A stretch of 5,351 nt of DNA, taken from NCBI GenBank assembly GCA_031285645.1, contig JAITVU010000119.1:1-5351 (forward strand). Direction: 5' to 3'. Numbering within the stretch: the stretch's first letter is position 1; each line of letters begins with the position of its first letter. A program made the position numbers and the translations under genes. Shown here piece by piece: positions 4,598-5,351 of the stretch. This stretch comes from Oscillospiraceae bacterium. Its GTDB lineage: Bacteria; Bacillota; Clostridia; Oscillospirales; Ruminococcaceae. The notes beneath the pieces are model-generated. The model was given only the letters and a program-made list of their open reading frames with translations. It did not search any database and was not told where the DNA came from.

Positions 4598-5351
4598 CTA
4601 TCTCGCGTCTTTCTCCCTCCCCATCCCGCGCCCATTGGGGTCAATCCCATAAGATTGCAACACATCCTGTAGCCGCGCCGTCTCCTGTTCAAGCTGCCGA
4701 ATCCCGGCCAGCCTTTTCGCCGTCTCCAGCTTCTCCGCTTCGCTGGGGACTTTGCTTTTGAGATTCACATATTTAACGCTTAACTCTTTCACCTTTTCCG
4801 TCAGCAGGTAATATTCCATCGCCGTCTTTTTCAGGCTCTGGACATCCTCCAGCGTAAGCCCCTTAATCGTCCCCAGCATCCCCGGCTCTGGCTGGAGCGC
4901 GTCCAGCTTTTTCTTGGAAACGACAACGCCCTCCATGCCCTTGGCCTTGCCCTCCATCGTGGCGAATCGCTTCTTGGCGGATTCCAGTTTCTTGGACAGA
5001 TCAGCAATCTCCCTGTCAAGAGTCTGCCGTTTCAGCTCCGCGACGGAAAGGTGCTCGGCTCGACTGCCGACCTCGCCGCGATCCAGCTTCCAGCCGCGCG
5101 AGGTTATATGCGCAAAAAACTCGTCCTGCAAAATACCATAGCTGTTGAACCCCTTCCAAAACTCGCTGCAATTGACGCGCTTACAGGGATTCTTCTTTCG
5201 GTCAACGCCATCAACAACAGGAATATACGCGACGTGCATATGCGGTGTCTTTTCATCCATGTGCACCACCGCCGACATAACATACGGCTCTCCGCATTTC
5301 TGCTTCACATAATCATAGCAATCATTAAAAAACTGCCGCATACGATCTTCG
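4598..5351 (-). CDS. mob: Mob/Pre (MobV-type) relaxase, C-terminal part
   Basis: A partial gene: the frame is open to the right edge, so the true start is beyond 5351 and the ATG at 5341 is only an internal Met. 250 residues are readable. Residues below count from that Met. The HUH relaxase motif VVHMDEKTPHMHVAYIP (25-41) has the metal-binding H27, H34 and H36. Next come DRKKNPCKRVNCSEFWKGF (47-65) and LQDEFFAHITSRGWKLDRG (71-89), typical of Mob/Pre proteins. From about 100 to 225 the protein is rich in K, E, L and A and probably coiled coil; the end is YGIDPNGRGMGREKDAR. The family nicks DNA at an origin of transfer and stays bound to the 5' end so that a helper conjugation system can move the element. 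About the first 100 residues, including the conserved N-terminal motif, and any oriT lie outside the window. The gene marks this side as a mobilizable plasmid or integrated mobilizable element. Confidence 0.92.
   Translation of the reverse strand, partial: EDRMRQFFNDCYDYVKQKCGEPYVMSAVVHMDEKTPHMHVAYIPVVDGVDRKKNPCKRVNCSEFWKGFNSYGILQDEFFAHITSRGWKLDRGEVGSRAEHLSVAELKRQTLDREIADLSKKLESAKKRFATMEGKAKGMEGVVVSKKKLDALQPEPGMLGTIKGLTLEDVQSLKKTAMEYYLLTEKVKELSVKYVNLKSKVPSEAEKLETAKRLAGIRQLEQETARLQDVLQSYGIDPNGRGMGREKDAR

Noticed and set aside
4913..5141. Plus-strand frames within the relaxase gene
   Set aside because: Shadows of the minus-strand coding sequence, with no binding site and low-complexity serine-rich translations.

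Overview
The window looks like a piece of a Bacillota (probably Clostridia) genome, plausibly from a gut or other plant-matter habitat. Strong AGGAGG-type ribosome binding sites precede most genes, promoters are of the sigma-A TATAAT type, and terminators are classic hairpins. The proteins (GH31 glycosidase, DUF5060/DUF4038-type glycosidase, small XRE regulator, YhcG/DUF1016 nuclease, Mob/Pre relaxase) are a familiar mix in that phylum. No rRNA gene or named species marker is present, so the taxonomic call is an inference.

Left part (1-2774): a carbohydrate-degradation locus. A glycosidase-like gene with a DUF5060 N-terminus and the start of a DUF4038-type barrel runs leftwards off the window edge (515 to 1). 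A complete GH31 alpha-glycosidase, most like alpha-xylosidases, runs rightwards (697-2730). They are divergent across a 181-bp intergenic region with a candidate promoter for each, and the GH31 gene ends at a strong terminator. Together they suggest cytoplasmic trimming of plant-derived oligosaccharides. Their base composition differs visibly: the GH31 gene is much richer in G/C-ending codons.

Junction (2741-2850): the GH31 terminator is shared, in the opposite direction, with a degenerate tRNA-Thr (anticodon CGT) on the minus strand. It keeps good D and anticodon arms and a recognisable T arm, but lost the 5' acceptor strand. A tRNA 3' portion followed by its own terminator is what an integrated element leaves at one end, so this may be the boundary between chromosome (left) and a mobile element (right).

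Right part (2850-5351): an accessory or mobile-element region. It starts with a compact minus-strand unit encoding only 36 residues (2947-3057), with its own promoter, ribosome binding site and terminator. Opposite it, sharing a repeat-rich 168-bp control region, lies a 69-residue XRE-type regulator (3226-3435). Next comes a 341-residue YhcG-type PD-(D/E)XK nuclease (3494-4519) with its own extended -10 promoter and a terminator that separates it from a converging Mob/Pre relaxase gene (5351 to 4598), whose N-terminus is outside the window. The relaxase marks the region as part of a mobilizable plasmid or integrated mobilizable element. The regulator and nuclease look like cargo, possibly defensive. 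No integrase, CRISPR array or insertion sequence was seen.
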